Shown in pieces: positions 5,788-6,627 of a DNA stretch of 6,627 nt (position 1 is its first letter; every line of letters starts with the position of its first letter). The DNA comes from Candidatus Falkowiibacteriota bacterium (GTDB taxonomy: Bacteria > Patescibacteriota > Patescibacteriia > Patescibacteriales > SZUA-104). The notes beneath the pieces are model-generated. The model had not been told where the DNA came from. It made no database searches and saw nothing but the letters and a program-made list of their open reading frames with translations. The stretch covers positions 1 through 6,627 of the forward strand of contig QIIF01000035.1 in NCBI GenBank assembly GCA_003231075.1, written 5' to 3'. Made by a program: the position numbers and the translations under genes.

Positions 5788-6282
5788 ATGAAAACAGCAT
5801 CGCCAATTATTTTAGGAATTGACCCGGGAATCGCCGATACCGGATTCGGGATAATTAAAAAAATCGACGGCAGCCGGATGGCTTGCCTTGATTACGGCTC
5901 AATTAAAACAAAAGCAAACACTGAGTTGGCGGAAAGATTGGAAATTATCAATAAAGAATTAAGCAAAATAATAAAAAGGCATAAGCCGGATTTAATCGCG
6001 GTGGAACAATTATTTTTTTGCAAGAATGTCAAAACCGCTTTGGTTGTCGGGCAGGCAAGAGGAGTGATGTTGCTGACCGCGCGGCAAAACAAAATTCCGA
6101 CTGTTGAATTTACGCCCCTGCAAGTAAAACAAGCCGTATCGTCATACGGGCAAGCGCCTAAAATGCAGGTGCAGAAAATGGTAAAATTGCTTTTAAATTT
6201 AAAAGAAATTCCCAAACCGGATGACGCCGCCGACGCGCTGGCAATAGCGATATGCGCCGGCAATTCGTCGCGCAACGCGTAA
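5788..6282 (+). CDS. ruvC: Holliday junction resolvase RuvC
   Basis: The 164-residue protein is of normal length. RuvC cuts four-way DNA junctions made during recombination and repair, acting as a dimer with the RuvAB branch-migration motor. The four acidic catalytic positions are present: D12 in 'LGIDPG', E73 in 'AVEQLFF', and D146 and D149 in 'PDDAADALAIAI'. 'NVKTALVVGQARGV' (80-93) and 'EFTPLQVKQAV' (107-117) are also family-typical. The ATG at 5788 is chosen because RuvC proteins normally start just before the 'LGIDPG' strand. The upstream methyltransferase frame is open directly into it, so longer fused products from 5539 (TTG) or 5650 (ATG) cannot be excluded. No Shine-Dalgarno is seen; translation may depend on coupling. 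The next gene is cupin-like and not ruvA. Confidence 0.95.
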   Translation: MKTASPIILGIDPGIADTGFGIIKKIDGSRMACLDYGSIKTKANTELAERLEIINKELSKIIKRHKPDLIAVEQLFFCKNVKTALVVGQARGVMLLTARQNKIPTVEFTPLQVKQAVSSYGQAPKMQVQKMVKLLLNLKEIPKPDDAADALAIAICAGNSSRNA

Positions 6283-6289
6283 CAAAAAT

Positions 6290-6627
6290 ATGATTAAATT
6301 TATCAAACAAAACAAGGAAAAATAACTATATGTTGCAGTGATAAAAATTTAAGTATCGGCTTGCTTGAATTAAACCCAAGGAATGTATTATTAAAACATA
6401 ATCGTCCTGTTATAGAAGAGTTAGTTCAAGTATGTGGTTCTTCAATAATAAAACTTTTTGAAAATGGTAAAATTGAAAAGAAAATTATTTTAAACAACGG
6501 GGATAAAATAAAAATTTCCGCAAATCAATATCATATACATTCCAATCCTACAAACAAAGAGTCAATAACTTTATGGAAATTTGAAGGCGACATTACTAAA
6601 ATTATTAAGGACATAGAGGAAAACAAT
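6290..6627 (+). pseudogene. Small cupin-fold protein, apparently frameshifted near the start and cut by the window edge
   Basis: ATG 6290, seven bases after the ruvC stop, reads MIKFIKQNKEK and stops at TAA 6323-6325. A -1 shift at the short G/A run 6316-6322 enters a frame open for 102 codons to the window edge. That frame shows a cupin pattern: 'KHNRPVIEELVQVCG', where the His and Glu spacing fits motif 1, then about 20 residues later 'GDKIKISANQYHIHSN', fitting motif 2 with two histidines. The long frame has no ATG or GTG before its first conserved residues, which supports the view that the short peptide is its true N-terminus and that one base is missing. Function is unknown; cupins of this size may bind a metal. 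The break could be a sequencing error in a homopolymer or real decay. Confidence 0.55.

Noticed and set aside
5539..6282. A 247-residue gene starting at TTG 5539
   Set aside because: It joins the methyltransferase second half to RuvC only because no stop lies between them. RuvC has a normal start at 5788, and the first half of the methyltransferase lies in the same frame upstream.
6314..6325. Programmed -1 ribosomal frameshift in the cupin-like gene
   Set aside because: The run GGAAAAAT does not match the X-XXY-YYZ slippery pattern and no downstream pseudoknot is evident. A missing base is simpler.

Overview
The window looks like a piece of a small, AT-rich bacterial genome, most likely from the Candidate Phyla Radiation (Patescibacteria, Parcubacteria-like). 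This is inference from several signs: a MurL-type peptidoglycan epimerase, a small membrane-anchored methyltransferase next to ruvC, start codons without clear Shine-Dalgarno motifs, compact gene packing, and many short tandem and palindromic repeats, some inside genes. The standard code fits: UGA is absent inside polA (966 codons), yebC, ruvC and the visible murL, and every tryptophan I checked is TGG.

Layout. The minus strand carries polA (4087-1187, complete DNA polymerase I with 5' nuclease, intact proofreading site and polymerase) followed 21 bp later by murL (1165-2, C-terminus cut by the window edge). A 345-bp divergent spacer (4088-4432) holds a good polA promoter and candidate yebC promoters. 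The plus strand carries yebC (4433-5155), a 7-bp tandem array, a membrane-anchored SAM methyltransferase broken by an in-frame TGA (5251-5787), ruvC (5788-6282) entered by that open frame with no intervening stop, and at the right edge a cupin-like gene (6290 onward) that seems frameshifted near its start.

Function. yebC-ruvC is a common bacterial neighbourhood, here without ruvA directly after ruvC. RuvC and Pol I both act in DNA repair and recombination. MurL belongs to the cytoplasmic steps of peptidoglycan precursor synthesis.

The most unusual signal is a set of short repeats that have become parts of genes. Three different 7-bp tandem repeats occur. One lies inside the proofreading domain of polA beside a 15-bp-arm palindrome. 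One lies inside yebC, and a related copy supplies the polA stop codon. A third begins exactly at the yebC stop codon. Arrays inside genes read their stop-free strand, and arrays at gene ends read a stop. A GC-rich imperfect hairpin also encodes the extra N-terminus of PolA. This resembles Rickettsia palindromic elements and cyanobacterial heptamer repeats in principle, but I cannot say whether the family has been described.
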